A stretch of 64,000 bases of DNA from Methylotenera mobilis 13 (GCF_000384255.1 NZ_KB913035.1:1277362-1341361), one strand, 5' to 3'; positions 46,323 through 56,553 are shown, counted from the stretch's first letter. Made by a program: numbers and translations. Notes: generated by a model from the sequence alone, not told the origin.

Positions 46323-46531
46323 ATTGATTAACTTTTATTGATAGAATGAGTATAGTGCTAAGCACATTTTCGCACAATCACCGCTTGCTCTGCTAGTTAT
46401 TCAATATTAAAAGTAACAGTCTAAAAATAAAACATCATATTTTTGTGATTTTCTCTTTTCGGAATGACATAAGTTCGCTACAATAGCGACCTTGTTGAAC
46501 GACGGCTGTTTTGTTAAGTCGTAAACTACCT

Positions 46532-46616
46532 GCGAGAGTGGCGGAATTGGTAGACGCACTGGATTTAGGTTCCAGCGCCGTAAGGCGTGAGAGTTCGAGT
46601 CTCTCCTTTCGCACCA
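46532..46616 (+). tRNA. tRNA-Leu (anticodon UAG)
   Basis: 85 nt including an encoded CCA. Acceptor stem GCGAGAG/CTTTCGC (one G-T pair), a long variable arm as expected for Leu, T-arm GAGTTCGAGTCTC, and anticodon stem CTGGA/TCCAG around TTTAGGT, giving UAG. Confidence 0.97.
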
Positions 46617-46660
46617 AAAAGCATTAAAATCAATCCTGTTGATTTTAATGCTTTTTTTTT
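46617..46660 (+). terminator. Perfect 17-bp terminator after tRNA-Leu
   Basis: AAAAGCATTAAAATCAA and its exact complement flank a 5-nt loop, followed by nine Ts, directly after the CCA end. Confidence 0.93.
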
Positions 46661-46721
46661 TGCTAATTTTTTAATGTACTTTGAGTGGCATGTTCAGGCA
46701 AGTAGGCTTGTTTGCTAAATT

Positions 46722-46745
46722 CATGAGCATTAAGAAATGCTCATG
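46722..46745. repeat. Perfect 10-bp inverted repeat
   Basis: CATGAGCATT and AATGCTCATG around a 4-nt loop, in the spacer between the tRNA-Leu terminator and the end of the converging kinase gene. Neither side has a T-tract. It may stabilise the kinase mRNA end; function not known. Confidence 0.55.
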
Positions 46746-46835
46746 TCCACATAGTGAGAGCGAAAAGAATGCTGGGTGTTCTACCTGCAACAATTTAGTT
46801 TATGCGTGTTGATTGACGTGGCCTAATTTACTTTA

Positions 46836-48221
46836 TTAGCTGAGGGATAAGCCGTTATATGGTAGTGAGATTTCAACACAAAATCCCTGAGGTGTGATGT
46901 TTTTCGCAATCACCTGCCCACTATGAGCCTCAATCACTTGTTTGGTAATCGCCAATCCAACACCGTGACCAACTGTCTGGCTACCATAACTACCCCTAAC
47001 AAACGGTTTGAATATATCTTCTAACTCGAGCGCATCGACTCCAGCACCTTGATCTGTTACCGTAATTTGAATTTTCTGATTGTCGTTATGTTTGCTGCAA
47101 TCGATATTAATCACACTATTATCAGGACCATATTTAATCGCGTTGCGAACTACATTCTCAATCGCGCGGTACAGTAAATCAGGCTGCCCTTGTAATAGGT
47201 AGTTTTGATCTAGAGACATCTTTAATTTCATGTTCTTTGATTCAGCTTCAAATTGCGCATCTTCAATAATGTTATGCATCAGTTGCTTTAATTCAAGCGT
47301 TTCTTTTTTAACTTGAACAGCACCAGATTCTAATCTGGATAATGTTAACAACTCACCGACTAATCCATCCATACGATTAGCCTCTAACGTGATGCGGTTA
47401 AGAAACGCTTCAATTTTATGTGGGCTTTGCCTCACTAGGCCAAGCGCCATTTGTATTCTTGCAAGTGGTGAGCGCAACTCATGAGAAATGTGATGGAGTA
47501 GTTTAGTTTGGCTTTGCAAGAGACTTTCAAGGCGAGACGCCATTGCGTCAAAGTCGTGCCCTAAATCAGAAAGCTCATCGCGGCGACCACCCATTTCACT
47601 CGCCACGCGTACGTCCAGTTTGCCGTTGGATGCTTGCTCGAATGCTGTACGTAGAATGTTAATCGGCTTAGAAAAATACCATGCCAATAAAGCTGCAAAT
47701 ATAAAACTTACAACAATGCCACCTAATAATGGCATTAATGGGAATCTTCCAACCGCTTTGCGTGATCCACCTTTATATTGCTTCAATTCTGATGGGCGCT
47801 GTGCAAGTCGGTTATTGCGGCCATCATCTGGTACAAATAATATAAATGATTGACCATTGCTTAGTTTAATCTGCTTGGCATGACGCTGATCGTCTTCAGC
47901 TAATAATCTTGCGGCATCAAAGCTTGTTTTTGTATAGCTACGTTGTAGCAGCTCTTTACCATTCGTATCAATAGCGAGTAGTTGTAAAACGGGGCGCTGT
48001 TGCCAATATTTTAGTAAGTTTTGCAGGCTTTTTATGCCCCCAAATTGCAATGTGGATGCAGCCGCCTCTACCAATGAGCGTGCTGAAGGTGATGTTTCTA
48101 CACCTGTGCTTTGTAATGCCTCGTGGCGGTGTTGCAACCAAATCGCAACGCTAACTCCAATAACCGCAGTGAGTTGCGCAACAAGGAGAAACATGAAAAA
48201 CTTCCAGAATAATCTACTCAT
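46836..48221 (-). CDS. cpxA: CpxA-like sensor histidine kinase
   Basis: 461 residues. Two membrane helices (about 8-30 and 155-178) enclose a periplasmic domain; a HAMP domain follows (about 180-230), then phospho-acceptor HISHELRSPLARIQ at about 242-255, and ATPase motifs NVVRNAIKYGP, DQGAGVD and GHGVGLAITKQ. It overlaps the regulator gene by 4 bp. The divergent CpxP/Spy-like gene supports a Cpx-type envelope stress role; the symbol is by similarity and context. Confidence 0.85.
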   Translation of the reverse strand: MSRLFWKFFMFLLVAQLTAVIGVSVAIWLQHRHEALQSTGVETSPSARSLVEAAASTLQFGGIKSLQNLLKYWQQRPVLQLLAIDTNGKELLQRSYTKTSFDAARLLAEDDQRHAKQIKLSNGQSFILFVPDDGRNNRLAQRPSELKQYKGGSRKAVGRFPLMPLLGGIVVSFIFAALLAWYFSKPINILRTAFEQASNGKLDVRVASEMGGRRDELSDLGHDFDAMASRLESLLQSQTKLLHHISHELRSPLARIQMALGLVRQSPHKIEAFLNRITLEANRMDGLVGELLTLSRLESGAVQVKKETLELKQLMHNIIEDAQFEAESKNMKLKMSLDQNYLLQGQPDLLYRAIENVVRNAIKYGPDNSVINIDCSKHNDNQKIQITVTDQGAGVDALELEDIFKPFVRGSYGSQTVGHGVGLAITKQVIEAHSGQVIAKNITPQGFCVEISLPYNGLSLS

Positions 48222-48928
48222 GATTGTTTAGCTGGCTGTGCTTTAATTAACTGGTAACCCATGCGATAAACTGTTTGAATACAATCTCTCCCATCATGAA
48301 GCGTACCAATTTTTTGTCTGATACTGCTCATATGAACGTCAATGCTACGGTCAAATCTTGCGAGAGCTTTACCCATTCCTTGTTGTGACAACTCTTTTTT
48401 GCTGACTACTTGGCCAGCGTTTTTAGCTAGCACTTCTAGTAGATTGTATTCGGTGCTTGTCAGGTTTACGGTGTTACCTTTCAGTTCAACTCGACGTTGC
48501 TCTGGCCAAATAGTGAGATCACCGATAGTCAGTTCGTTTTCAATATTTGCACTGCCCTGATTGGGTTGTGTTCTACGTAATATTGCCCGAATGCGCGCAG
48601 TGAGCTCTCTAGGTGTGCAAGGTTTTGGTACGTAGTCGTCAGCACCCAACTCTAAGCCAAAAAAACGATCAGCCTCATCACCTCTTGCAGTCAGCATGAT
48701 GATAGGGATGTGACTTGATTTGCGGATGATGCCGAGCGTTTCAATTCCATTCATTTTAGGCATCATCACATCAAGCACCGCAAGGTTAAATTGATTGCTA
48801 AGAGCGAGTTGTGCGCCTGTGATGCCATCGTTTGCAGTGGTCACGTCAAAACCCTCCATGCATAAAAACTCTTTAAGCATTGCAGTGAGCTCAACATCAT
48901 CATCAATTAATAATATTTTGTTTATCAT
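48218..48928 (-). CDS. cpxR: CpxR-like OmpR-family response regulator
   Basis: 236 residues from ATG 48928 (MINKILLIDDDVEL), which is preferred over an in-frame ATG 57 bp earlier because receiver domains begin this way. Phospho-acceptor in LDVMMPKMNG, Thr in MLTARGDEAD, Lys in VPKPCTPREL; winged helix with LTSTEYNLLEVL and DVHMSSIRQKIG at the C-terminus. It likely binds the box at 49004-49018 and controls both sides. Confidence 0.88.
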   Translation of the reverse strand: MINKILLIDDDVELTAMLKEFLCMEGFDVTTANDGITGAQLALSNQFNLAVLDVMMPKMNGIETLGIIRKSSHIPIIMLTARGDEADRFFGLELGADDYVPKPCTPRELTARIRAILRRTQPNQGSANIENELTIGDLTIWPEQRRVELKGNTVNLTSTEYNLLEVLAKNAGQVVSKKELSQQGMGKALARFDRSIDVHMSSIRQKIGTLHDGRDCIQTVYRMGYQLIKAQPAKQS

Positions 48929-49003
48929 GACATATTGGAGTGGTTGTTTAATATGCACATCATAGCGATGAGTTTCTAGTAGCAACAGTAGAGTGTTAGT
49001 GTA

Positions 49004-49039
49004 TTTACTTAACTTTACGTTTGCTTAACCTGTATTAAC
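49004..49039 (-). promoter_or_regulatory. CpxR-type box and phased repeats
   Basis: On the minus strand 49018-49004 reads GTAAA-GTTAA-GTAAA, an exact match to the known CpxR consensus GTAAA-N5-GTAAA. On the plus strand TTTAC or TTAAC pentamers recur at 49004, 49009, 49014, 49025 and 49035, about one helical turn apart. It lies between cpxR and the divergent CpxP-like gene, so autoregulation plus cpxP control is likely. Confidence 0.75.
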
Positions 49040-49124
49040 AAGCGGTGGTGGCAAAATGAAATTGTCATTTGGTTACATGTTTTTTAACCATGATATATAA
49101 ATATTACCCACTAGGAGGCTATAT

Positions 49125-49658
49125 ATGAAAATCACCACCCCTTTGTTAGCGCTAGCGTTAGCAGCAATTACTATTCCATTATCTTCTTACGCAGAGTCAG
49201 ATAAACACGATCGCTGCCATCAACGTGCGCATGCTTCACATGGCTTCGGCAAGCATTTTCATGAACGACTTGGCTCAATAGGCGTTCCTTCACATTTGGC
49301 TGCATTAAGCTTATCAGAAACTCAGCAGGATAAAGTGTTTGAATTGATGCATTCGCAGGCGCCTAAAGCGAGGCAAGCAGAGAAGCAGCGACAACAGTTA
49401 CATGTTGACTTAAATAAGCTTTCTAACTCTGGTAGTTATGATGAAGCTAAAGCTAAACAAATTTCAGATAAGCTAGCAACCATTGAAAAAGAGCACGTGC
49501 TAAATCGATCTGCTACAAACCATCAGATCTATCAAATTTTAACACCAGAGCAACGTAAGCGGTTGGATGAAATCAAGACTAACCATGAAGAAGGTTTTAG
49601 TAAAAGTCGGTTTGAAAAAGGTCAACACCATACTAAAAAATTAGAGCGTACATTGTAA
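49125..49658 (+). CDS. CpxP/Spy-like periplasmic protein
   Basis: 177 residues: signal peptide 1-23 (ending SSYA), a His-rich segment at about 28-48 (possible metal binding), then an all-helical domain with two LTxxQ-like motifs, LSLSETQQDKV and LTPEQRKRLDEI. Such proteins chaperone misfolded envelope proteins or repress CpxA. A strong ribosome site (AGGAGG) precedes the ATG. It is divergent from cpxRA with the CpxR box between. Confidence 0.88.
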   Translation: MKITTPLLALALAAITIPLSSYAESDKHDRCHQRAHASHGFGKHFHERLGSIGVPSHLAALSLSETQQDKVFELMHSQAPKARQAEKQRQQLHVDLNKLSNSGSYDEAKAKQISDKLATIEKEHVLNRSATNHQIYQILTPEQRKRLDEIKTNHEEGFSKSRFEKGQHHTKKLERTL

Positions 49659-50271
49659 CTTTAATGAACTTTTGATCTGCCTCACGCTGAACAAGTAAAC
49701 GATTCACGTTCTATCATTTACAAATAAAGCGTGAGCAATCTTGGCGTAGAAGCTAGATTGCTAATCTTGAATGTGGCTTTTATGACGCACAGAAACGATC
49801 TGCATACGAATTTTGGATGACAGGTAAGAGATGTTGTATTTAGCCTAATTACCTAAGAATATCTTAAATTTACAAACAGAAAACATGTTTGAAGCATAAC
49901 GCCTACATAATCTTATTTGTTAGGGACGTAAAATTATGATGAACACCTAGTGTTCCTGACTTTATATATGTTTTTTATCTTCTTATTTCATCTAGACTTG
50001 ATGAGTTTTCTTGTGTAACATCCACAGTCTTTCAACCTTAATTGTTTAGTGATGTTTTGAGGTTTTCAAGTAATTTACTTGGATTTGTTAAAACGTTCAT
50101 CGGCAATAGGTTACAGACGTTAAAGACTAGCTTTACATTGTGACGCCATTAGGCGTTATAGATAGCGACCACTTTTTCGCCACCCCTTTACTTTATCAAT
50201 AGCATGATTGTAAATGGTGCTCATAATGGGCGCTCTTTTATGGTGTGCAGTTAAGAATTAGGAATGACAGC
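49659..50271. other. 612-bp spacer between the CpxP-like gene and tig
   Basis: No credible protein gene is seen. 49681-49761 can form two adjacent hairpins: CTCACGCT/AGCGTGAG (49681-49688 and 49728-49735) and GCAATCT/AGATTGC (49735-49741 and 49755-49761). A small GAACAC/GTGTTC hairpin lies at 49941-49955. The last part must hold the tig promoter. A small RNA or long leader is possible. Confidence 0.4.
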
Positions 50272-51576
50272 ATGGCTCTGAATGTTGAAACCCTCAGCAA
50301 CCTTGAACGTAGAATTTCAATTAGCGTTCCTTTGCAACCGCTAGAGGCGCAAATTAAACAAAGATTAAATCAAGTTGCACGTACTGCAAAATTTTCTGGT
50401 TTTAGACCAGGTAAAGCTCCTATGGGCTTGGTTAACCAACATTACGGCAATCAAGTGCGTGATGAAGTTTACTCAGCAGCTGTAGAAAAAAGCTTTGGTG
50501 AAGCTGTCGATGAAGCAAAATTACGTGTTGCTGGCTTCCCTAATATCCAACATAAGCCATTTGATGCTGCATCAGAAACTTTAGAATACACTGCTACTTT
50601 TGAAGTGTTCCCAGAAGTTGTAGTTGGTGACTTGTCAAAAGTTAAAATCGAACGCCCAGTGCTTGAAGTTGGCGAAGCCGATGTTAAAAAGACATTAGAT
50701 GTTTTAGTAAAACAACGCGTAAAGTTCGAGCCAGTTAAGCGTGCAGCTAAAAAAGGCGACCGCGTTAATGTAACGTTAAAAGCCTTTATCGATGGTGAAG
50801 AGGTTGAGTCTACAGGTGACAATGGTATTGATTTGGTACTAGGTGAAGCTGGACGTATGGCCACATTTGACGATGAATTAATCGGCGGTAAAACAGGCGC
50901 TACTAAAAAATTCGATATTACGTACCCAGAAGACCACAACCCTGCCCAATTAGCAGGTAAAGCAGTTGGTTATGAAGTAACCTTTGTTTCAGTGTCTCAG
51001 CCAGTATTGCCGGAAATTGACGCAGACTTTGCAAAAAGCTTAGGCGTTGAAGATGGTGATGTTGAAAAAATGAAAGCTGAAGTTGCCGAGAGCTTGAAAC
51101 AAGAAGTGGCTAAACGCGTTAGTGCAAAATTGAAAGAGCAAGTGTTCCAAGCTTTAGTTGAGTCTGCTGATTTTGAAGTTCCACGCATTTTGTTGGAAAC
51201 TGAGATTAATCGCATGATGCAAACAACAGAGCAGAATCTGAAACAACGTGGTGCCGATTTAGCCAATATTAAGTTGGAGCCTGCAATGTTTGAAGATCAG
51301 GCAAAACGCAGTACTAAATTGCGCCTACTATTAGGTGAGTTGATTAATACTAATGGTTTGCATGCAAATGCAGATCAAGTACGTGCAATGGTTGATGTGT
51401 TCTCACAAAGCTTTGAACGTCCAGCTGATGTAGTAACTTGGTACTATGCTGACCACAAGCGCTTAGATGAGCCTGCTGCATTAGCAACTGAAGAGAACGC
51501 AGTGAGCTGGGTGTTGTCTCAAGCTAAAGTAACTGATAAAAAAGTTAAATTTGATGATTTAATGGGAAACGCGTAA
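50272..51576 (+). CDS. tig: Trigger factor
   Basis: Ribosome-bound chaperone and prolyl isomerase. 434 residues. The N-terminal ribosome-binding domain has the signature FSGFRPGKAP; an FKBP domain (about 150-245, KKGDRVNVTLKAFIDGEE) and a helical C-terminal domain follow. ATG 50272 is used because homologues start MALNVETL and a GGA site lies 8 bp upstream; an in-frame TTG or ATG 27 bp earlier is unlikely. clpP starts immediately after its stop. Confidence 0.97.
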   Translation: MALNVETLSNLERRISISVPLQPLEAQIKQRLNQVARTAKFSGFRPGKAPMGLVNQHYGNQVRDEVYSAAVEKSFGEAVDEAKLRVAGFPNIQHKPFDAASETLEYTATFEVFPEVVVGDLSKVKIERPVLEVGEADVKKTLDVLVKQRVKFEPVKRAAKKGDRVNVTLKAFIDGEEVESTGDNGIDLVLGEAGRMATFDDELIGGKTGATKKFDITYPEDHNPAQLAGKAVGYEVTFVSVSQPVLPEIDADFAKSLGVEDGDVEKMKAEVAESLKQEVAKRVSAKLKEQVFQALVESADFEVPRILLETEINRMMQTTEQNLKQRGADLANIKLEPAMFEDQAKRSTKLRLLLGELINTNGLHANADQVRAMVDVFSQSFERPADVVTWYYADHKRLDEPAALATEENAVSWVLSQAKVTDKKVKFDDLMGNA

Positions 51577-52218
51577 ATGAATAACCACTTGCAACCTCAA
51601 GCTCAGTCTGAATTGATCACCGGATTGGGTTATATCCCGATGGTGATTGAGCAAAGTGGTCGCGGTGAGCGCTCATTTGATATCTACTCGCGCTTGTTAA
51701 AAGAGCGCGTGATTTTTCTGGTCGGCCCTGTTAATGACATGTCTGCAAACCTAGTGGTTGCTCAGTTGTTGTTTCTAGAGGCAGAGAATCCAGATAAAGA
51801 TATCTCGCTCTACATTAACTCACCAGGTGGATCAGTGACAGCTGGTATGTCTATTTATGACACGATGCAGTTCATTAAGCCAGATGTCAGTACTTTGTGT
51901 ATCGGCCAAGCTGCAAGTATGGGTGCTTTTTTATTAGCGGCTGGTGCGAAAGACAAGCGTTATAGCTTACCCAACTCTCGCATTATGATTCATCAGCCAT
52001 CTGGCGGTTTCCAAGGTCAGTCATCTGATATTGAGATTCATGCGAAAGAGATTCTTTACTTACGTGCGAAACTAAACGATATCTTGGCGCACCACTCTGG
52101 TAGAACAGCAGAAGAAATTGACCGTGACACAGAGCGCGATAACTTTATGAGTGCAGAGCAATCTGTTGCTTATGGACTAATTGATAAGGTAATTGGCAGC
52201 CGCAACGAGGCTGCTTAA
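51577..52218 (+). CDS. clpP: ATP-dependent Clp protease proteolytic subunit
   Basis: Serine protease chamber that works with ClpX and ClpA. 213 residues: nucleophile in [11 protein letters not shown], catalytic His in [12 protein letters not shown], Asp in the [10 protein letters not shown] helix region. The ATG follows the tig stop without a spacer; clpX follows 87 bp later. The tig-clpP-clpX order is conserved in proteobacteria. Confidence 0.98.
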   Translation: MNNHLQPQAQSELITGLGYIPMVIEQSGRGERSFDIYSRLLKERVIFLVGPVNDMSANLVVAQLLFLEAENPDKDISLYINSPGGSVTAGMSIYDTMQFIKPDVSTLCIGQAASMGAFLLAAGAKDKRYSLPNSRIMIHQPSGGFQGQSSDIEIHAKEILYLRAKLNDILAHHSGRTAEEIDRDTERDNFMSAEQSVAYGLIDKVIGSRNEAA

Positions 52219-52305
52219 GCAATTTTGATGATAGTTGGGTTTGTACTTAGTGACAGACTCTTGATGAATAGATTCAGATTGCAAAACTAAGTTAGGGAAT
52301 AACTA

Positions 52306-53586
52306 ATGGCGACGAAAGCCGACGACGATAAATTACTTTATTGCTCATTTTGTGGCAAAAGCCAACATGAAGTAAAGAAACTGATAGCAGGCCCATCTGT
52401 ATTCATTTGTAATGAATGCGTAGACTTGTGCAATGACATCATTAAAGAAGAGATTCAGAACTCGGACGGCTTGAAGTCAACTGACACTAGCCTGCCTACA
52501 CCACAAGAAATTTGTAAAATATTAGACCAGTATGTGATTGGTCAGACACAAGCGAAGAAAAACTTAGCGGTCGCTGTGTATAACCATTACAAACGTCTTG
52601 GTCACAATAATTTATCTAATGGCGGTCAAAAAGATGAAGTGGAGATTGCAAAAAGCAATATTCTATTAATAGGCCCTACAGGTTCAGGTAAAACATTATT
52701 GGCACAAACATTAGCAAGATTGTTAGATGTACCTTTTGTGATGGCCGATGCAACGACGCTGACTGAAGCAGGCTACGTAGGTGAAGATGTTGAAAACATC
52801 ATGCAGAAGCTATTGCAAAAATGTGATTACGACACCGAAAAAGCACAACGTGGCATTGTTTATATCGATGAAGTTGACAAAATTTCTCGTAAATCAGATA
52901 ACCCATCTATTACACGTGATGTATCAGGTGAGGGCGTACAGCAAGCTTTGCTTAAACTGATTGAAGGTACTGTGGCTTCAATTCCACCACAAGGTGGGCG
53001 TAAGCATCCTAACCAAGAATTTGTTCAGTTAGACACAACAAACATTCTGTTTATTTGTGGCGGTGCGTTTGATGGTTTAGAAAAAGTGATTCGCCTGCGC
53101 TCTGAAAAAGGTGGTATTGGCTTTGGTGCTGAAGTGAAAAGTAAATCAGATATCCGTGAAGTCGGCGCGGTATTGCGTGATGTAGAGCCTGAAGATCTCA
53201 TTAAATTTGGTTTGATTCCTGAGTTTATTGGCCGTCTGCCTGTTGTTGCTACATTAGAGTCTCTTGATGAAGCCGCTTTGATGACGATTTTAACGGAACC
53301 AAAAAATGCACTGACTAAGCAATATATCAAATTGTTTAAAATGGAAGGTGTCGATCTGGAGTTCAGAGAGTCAGCCTTGCTATTGATTGCAAAAAAAGCG
53401 TTAGAGCGTAAAACTGGTGCGCGTGGTTTGCGCTCAATTATGGAGCATTCATTGCTTGAGGTCATGTACGAATTACCATCATTAAAGAACTTGAGTAAAG
53501 TTGTGATTGATGAAGGGGTGATTCGAGGTGATACACCACCGCTGTTAATTTATGCGGATAAGCCAGCCGACGAGGCTTCAGCTTAA
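52306..53586 (+). CDS. clpX: ATP-dependent Clp protease ATPase subunit ClpX
   Basis: Hexameric unfoldase feeding ClpP. 426 residues: N-terminal zinc-binding domain with CSFCGKS and CNECVDLC, Walker A GPTGSGKT at about 123-130, Walker B in [10 protein letters not shown], the pore-loop GYVGEDVE and sensor-2 GARGLRS. A strong terminator follows at 53588. Confidence 0.98.
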   Translation: MATKADDDKLLYCSFCGKSQHEVKKLIAGPSVFICNECVDLCNDIIKEEIQNSDGLKSTDTSLPTPQEICKILDQYVIGQTQAKKNLAVAVYNHYKRLGHNNLSNGGQKDEVEIAKSNILLIGPTGSGKTLLAQTLARLLDVPFVMADATTLTEAGYVGEDVENIMQKLLQKCDYDTEKAQRGIVYIDEVDKISRKSDNPSITRDVSGEGVQQALLKLIEGTVASIPPQGGRKHPNQEFVQLDTTNILFICGGAFDGLEKVIRLRSEKGGIGFGAEVKSKSDIREVGAVLRDVEPEDLIKFGLIPEFIGRLPVVATLESLDEAALMTILTEPKNALTKQYIKLFKMEGVDLEFRESALLLIAKKALERKTGARGLRSIMEHSLLEVMYELPSLKNLSKVVIDEGVIRGDTPPLLIYADKPADEASA

Positions 53587-53587
53587 C

Positions 53588-53624
53588 AAAAAAGCCAGCA
53601 CTTAAATTGCTGGCTTTTTTGTTT
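53588..53624 (+). terminator. Terminator after clpX
   Basis: AAAAAAGCCAGC and GCTGGCTTTTTT are perfect arms around a 9-nt loop, immediately after the clpX stop and just before the heptamer repeat array. Confidence 0.92.
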
Positions 53625-53643
53625 TTGAGGTGTGTGTATTTAA

Positions 53644-53837
53644 CAAGTGACAAGTGACAAGTGACAAGTGACAAGTGACAAGTGACAAGTGACAAGTGAC
53701 AAGTGACAAGTGACAAGTGACAAGTGACAAGTGACAAGTGACAAGTGACAAGTGACAAGTGACAAGTGACAAGTGACAAGTGACAAGTGACAAGTGACAA
53801 GTGACAAGTGACAAGTGACAAGTGACAAGTGACAAGT
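53644..53837. repeat. Perfect 7-bp tandem repeat, 27 copies of CAAGTGA
   Basis: Positions 53644-53832 are exactly 27 uninterrupted copies of CAAGTGA (189 bp) and a partial copy CAAGT. No variant unit is seen. It lies between the clpX terminator and lon. The plus strand is stopped in all frames by TGA; the minus strand is open in all frames, creating spurious repetitive frames. Units that long and perfect are prone to slippage, so the copy number is likely to vary between strains. Confidence 0.98.
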
Positions 53838-54093
53838 TGCATGTGCGTGAATATGTTCATTAAACACGTTACGACGATGGATGAACTCAGTATTGTCATT
53901 AAGCTAGCTATATTGCCGTCATGTTTTACTTAATTTTGATGTCTTGTCTTAAATTTCTTTAAACTTTTTACAATTACTTGTTAAATTTAGTGTTAAATAC
54001 TAATTAATACTTGAACTGTTGATAGTTATCCCCATCAATCAATATATAAGCGTTTTTTGGCTTAACTCTTAGCTTAATTTTGGAAGTCTACTC
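53838..54093. other. AT-rich spacer between the repeat and lon
   Basis: 256 bp with no credible gene on either strand. It carries the sigma-32-type lon promoter at 54010-54035; nothing else specific is seen. Confidence 0.5.
54010..54035 (+). promoter_or_regulatory. Sigma-32 (heat-shock) promoter of lon
   Basis: CTTGAA at 54010-54015, a 14-bp spacer, and CCCCAT at 54030-54035 match the known RpoH consensus at all core positions. It lies 58 bp before the lon ATG, giving a leader of about 50 nt. Confidence 0.8.
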
Positions 54094-56553
54094 ATGGCAC
54101 AATCATTACCTTCATACAATCCAGATAGCGGTTTATTACCGCTACTACCTTTGCGTGATGTCGTTGTATATCCGCATTTGGTGATCCCTCTTTTTGTTGG
54201 GCGCACAAAGTCTGTTAAAGCCCTTGAGATTGCATCAGAAGGCAATAAACAAATTTTATTGGTTGCACAAAAGTCGGCGAATAAAGATGATCCAGAAGCA
54301 AGCGATCTGCATGAGGTCGGCACGGTCGCTACCGTGTTGCAAATGCTTAAGTTGCCTGATGGTACGGTTAAAGTGCTCGTTGAAGGTGTGCAACGTGCGC
54401 GTGTCAGTGAGTTTACTGAGACTGATGAGTGTTTTGCTGCACGTGCAGAGTTGATTGCTGAGTCTGTGAGTGATGTTGAAATACAGGCGTTAATGCGCAC
54501 GGTATTTGCTCAATTTGATCAGTACGTTAAGTTGAATAAAAAGATTCCTCCAGAAATTCTTACATCGCTTGCTAGCATTGATGAAGCGAGCAGACTAGCT
54601 GACACCATTGCAGCGCATCTAACATTGAAGCTTGAAGAAAAGCAAAAAATCCTAGAAATGATTGATGTTGCCGAGCGTTTGGAGCATTTGCTCCGTTTAA
54701 TGGAAGGCGAAATAGACATTCTACAAGTAGAAAAACGTATTCGTGGGCGCGTGAAACGTCAAATGGAAAAAACACAACGCGAATACTATTTGAATGAGCA
54801 AGTAAAAGCGATTCAAAAAGAGCTAGGCGAACAAGATGAAAATGCCGAGATGGATGAGCTGGAAAAGCGCATCGAAGAAGCACGTATGCCAAAAGAGGCG
54901 CTTGCAAAAGTATCCAGTGAACTTAAAAAGCTAAAACTCATGTCTCCTATGTCAGCAGAGGCTTCTGTGGTGCGCAACTATATAGATACGCTCATCAACT
55001 TGCCGTGGAAGAAAAAAACTAAAATTAGTAAAGATCTAGTAAAGGCAGAAGCTGTATTAGACGATGATCATTTTGGTTTAGAGAAAGTAAAAGAGCGAAT
55101 TGTTGAATATCTCGCTGTACAACAACGTGTAGATAAGATTAAGGCGCCGATTTTATGCTTGGTTGGACCTCCTGGTGTTGGTAAAACTTCATTGGGTCAA
55201 AGTATCGCAAAAGCGGTGAACAGAAAATTCATTCGTATGGCGCTAGGCGGTGTGCGTGATGAATCAGAGATTCGTGGTCACCGACGTACTTACATTGGCT
55301 CAATGCCAGGTAAAATTTTGCAGAGCATGACTAAGGTGGGGGTTAAAAATCCATTGTTCCTGCTTGATGAAGTTGATAAGTTAGGCCAAGACTTTAGGGG
55401 CGATCCTTCTTCTGCATTGTTAGAAGTACTTGATCCTGAACAAAACCACACGTTTGCTGACCACTATATTGAAGTTGAGTATGACTTGTCTGATGTGATG
55501 TTTGTGGCAACAGCGAACTCAATGAATATTCCTGCGCCATTATTAGATCGTATGGAAATCATTAATTTATCTGGTTATACAGAAGATGAAAAAGTGAATA
55601 TCGCGATGCGTTATTTATTGCCTAAGCAACTTAAATCTCATGGCCTGAAAGACCTAGAGGTACATATCTCTGAACCAGCGATTCGTGATGTTGTACGTTT
55701 TTATACACGTGAAGCTGGTGTGCGTAGATTAGAACAAGAAGTTGCTAAAATTTGCCGTAAAGTAGTAAAAGAATTACTCACTACTAAAGCGAAGCAAGGT
55801 GCTAAAGCACCTAAAAAAATCAACGTCACACCAAAAAACCTTGATAAGTATCTTGGCGTTCAACGATATGACTTTGGCGTAGCTGCAAAAGAAAATCAAG
55901 TTGGTCAAGTGACTGGTTTGGCTTGGACATCTGTAGGCGGCGAGTTGTTGACCATTGAGGCTGTACTGTTGCCTGGTAAAGGTAAAACTACCACTACAGG
56001 TAAGCTTGGTGATGTAATGAAAGAGTCTACTCAAGCGGCGATGAGTGTGGTGCGTAGCAGGGCTGAGCGTTTAGGTATTGCAACTAACTTTTATGAAGAG
56101 CATGACATTCATATTCACTTTCCTGAAGGTGCAACCCCTAAAGATGGCCCAAGTGCTGGCATTGCGATTACAACAGCCTTGGTGTCAATCTTAACTGGGA
56201 TTCCTGTGCGTGCAGATGTAGCAATGACAGGTGAAATCACACTACGTGGAGAAGTATTACCGATAGGTGGCTTAAAAGAGAAGTTATTGGCTGCACATCG
56301 TGGAGGCATTAAAACCGTACTAATACCGCAGCAGAATGTGAAGGATCTAGCAGATATTCCAGAGAATATTAAAAATCATCTAGATATACACCCAGTTCAA
56401 TGGATTGATGACGTTTTAGCGCTAGCGTTGGCTACAAAACCTGTCCCTTTACCAGAAAGTGTAGATGCTAATGATAACGTCACGAAAGAGGTTCAACCTG
56501 CTGATAAATCTAAAGAAAATCCAGATGCAGCAATAGAAACGACAAAGCATTAA
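54094..56553 (+). CDS. lon: ATP-dependent protease Lon
   Basis: Degrades misfolded and some regulatory proteins. 819 residues: N-terminal LON domain ([19 protein letters not shown]), long coiled region, AAA+ domain with Walker [13 protein letters not shown] and Walker [12 protein letters not shown], then the protease domain with catalytic Ser in [13 protein letters not shown] and Lys in [14 protein letters not shown]. The last 35 residues are charged and low in complexity. A single-gene heat-shock unit by its promoter. Confidence 0.98.
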   Translation: MAQSLPSYNPDSGLLPLLPLRDVVVYPHLVIPLFVGRTKSVKALEIASEGNKQILLVAQKSANKDDPEASDLHEVGTVATVLQMLKLPDGTVKVLVEGVQRARVSEFTETDECFAARAELIAESVSDVEIQALMRTVFAQFDQYVKLNKKIPPEILTSLASIDEASRLADTIAAHLTLKLEEKQKILEMIDVAERLEHLLRLMEGEIDILQVEKRIRGRVKRQMEKTQREYYLNEQVKAIQKELGEQDENAEMDELEKRIEEARMPKEALAKVSSELKKLKLMSPMSAEASVVRNYIDTLINLPWKKKTKISKDLVKAEAVLDDDHFGLEKVKERIVEYLAVQQRVDKIKAPILCLVGPPGVGKTSLGQSIAKAVNRKFIRMALGGVRDESEIRGHRRTYIGSMPGKILQSMTKVGVKNPLFLLDEVDKLGQDFRGDPSSALLEVLDPEQNHTFADHYIEVEYDLSDVMFVATANSMNIPAPLLDRMEIINLSGYTEDEKVNIAMRYLLPKQLKSHGLKDLEVHISEPAIRDVVRFYTREAGVRRLEQEVAKICRKVVKELLTTKAKQGAKAPKKINVTPKNLDKYLGVQRYDFGVAAKENQVGQVTGLAWTSVGGELLTIEAVLLPGKGKTTTTGKLGDVMKESTQAAMSVVRSRAERLGIATNFYEEHDIHIHFPEGATPKDGPSAGIAITTALVSILTGIPVRADVAMTGEITLRGEVLPIGGLKEKLLAAHRGGIKTVLIPQQNVKDLADIPENIKNHLDIHPVQWIDDVLALALATKPVPLPESVDANDNVTKEVQPADKSKENPDAAIETTKH

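Noticed and set aside
46435-46617. Minus-strand 60-codon frame across tRNA-Leu
   Set aside because: It overlaps a well-formed tRNA gene on the other strand and has no similarity or ribosome site.
50469-50939. Minus-strand 156-codon frame inside tig
   Set aside because: Antisense shadow of a highly conserved gene; the residue mix is Ser/Thr-rich, as expected for such shadows.
53644-53837. CRISPR-like array
   Set aside because: The unit is 7 bp with no spacers; it is a simple tandem repeat. No cas genes are present.
53462-53899. Minus-strand open frames with a seven-residue repeat (LVTCHLS)
   Set aside because: They arise only because the 7-bp tandem repeat has no stop on that strand in any frame. 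No ribosome site, and part overlaps clpX.
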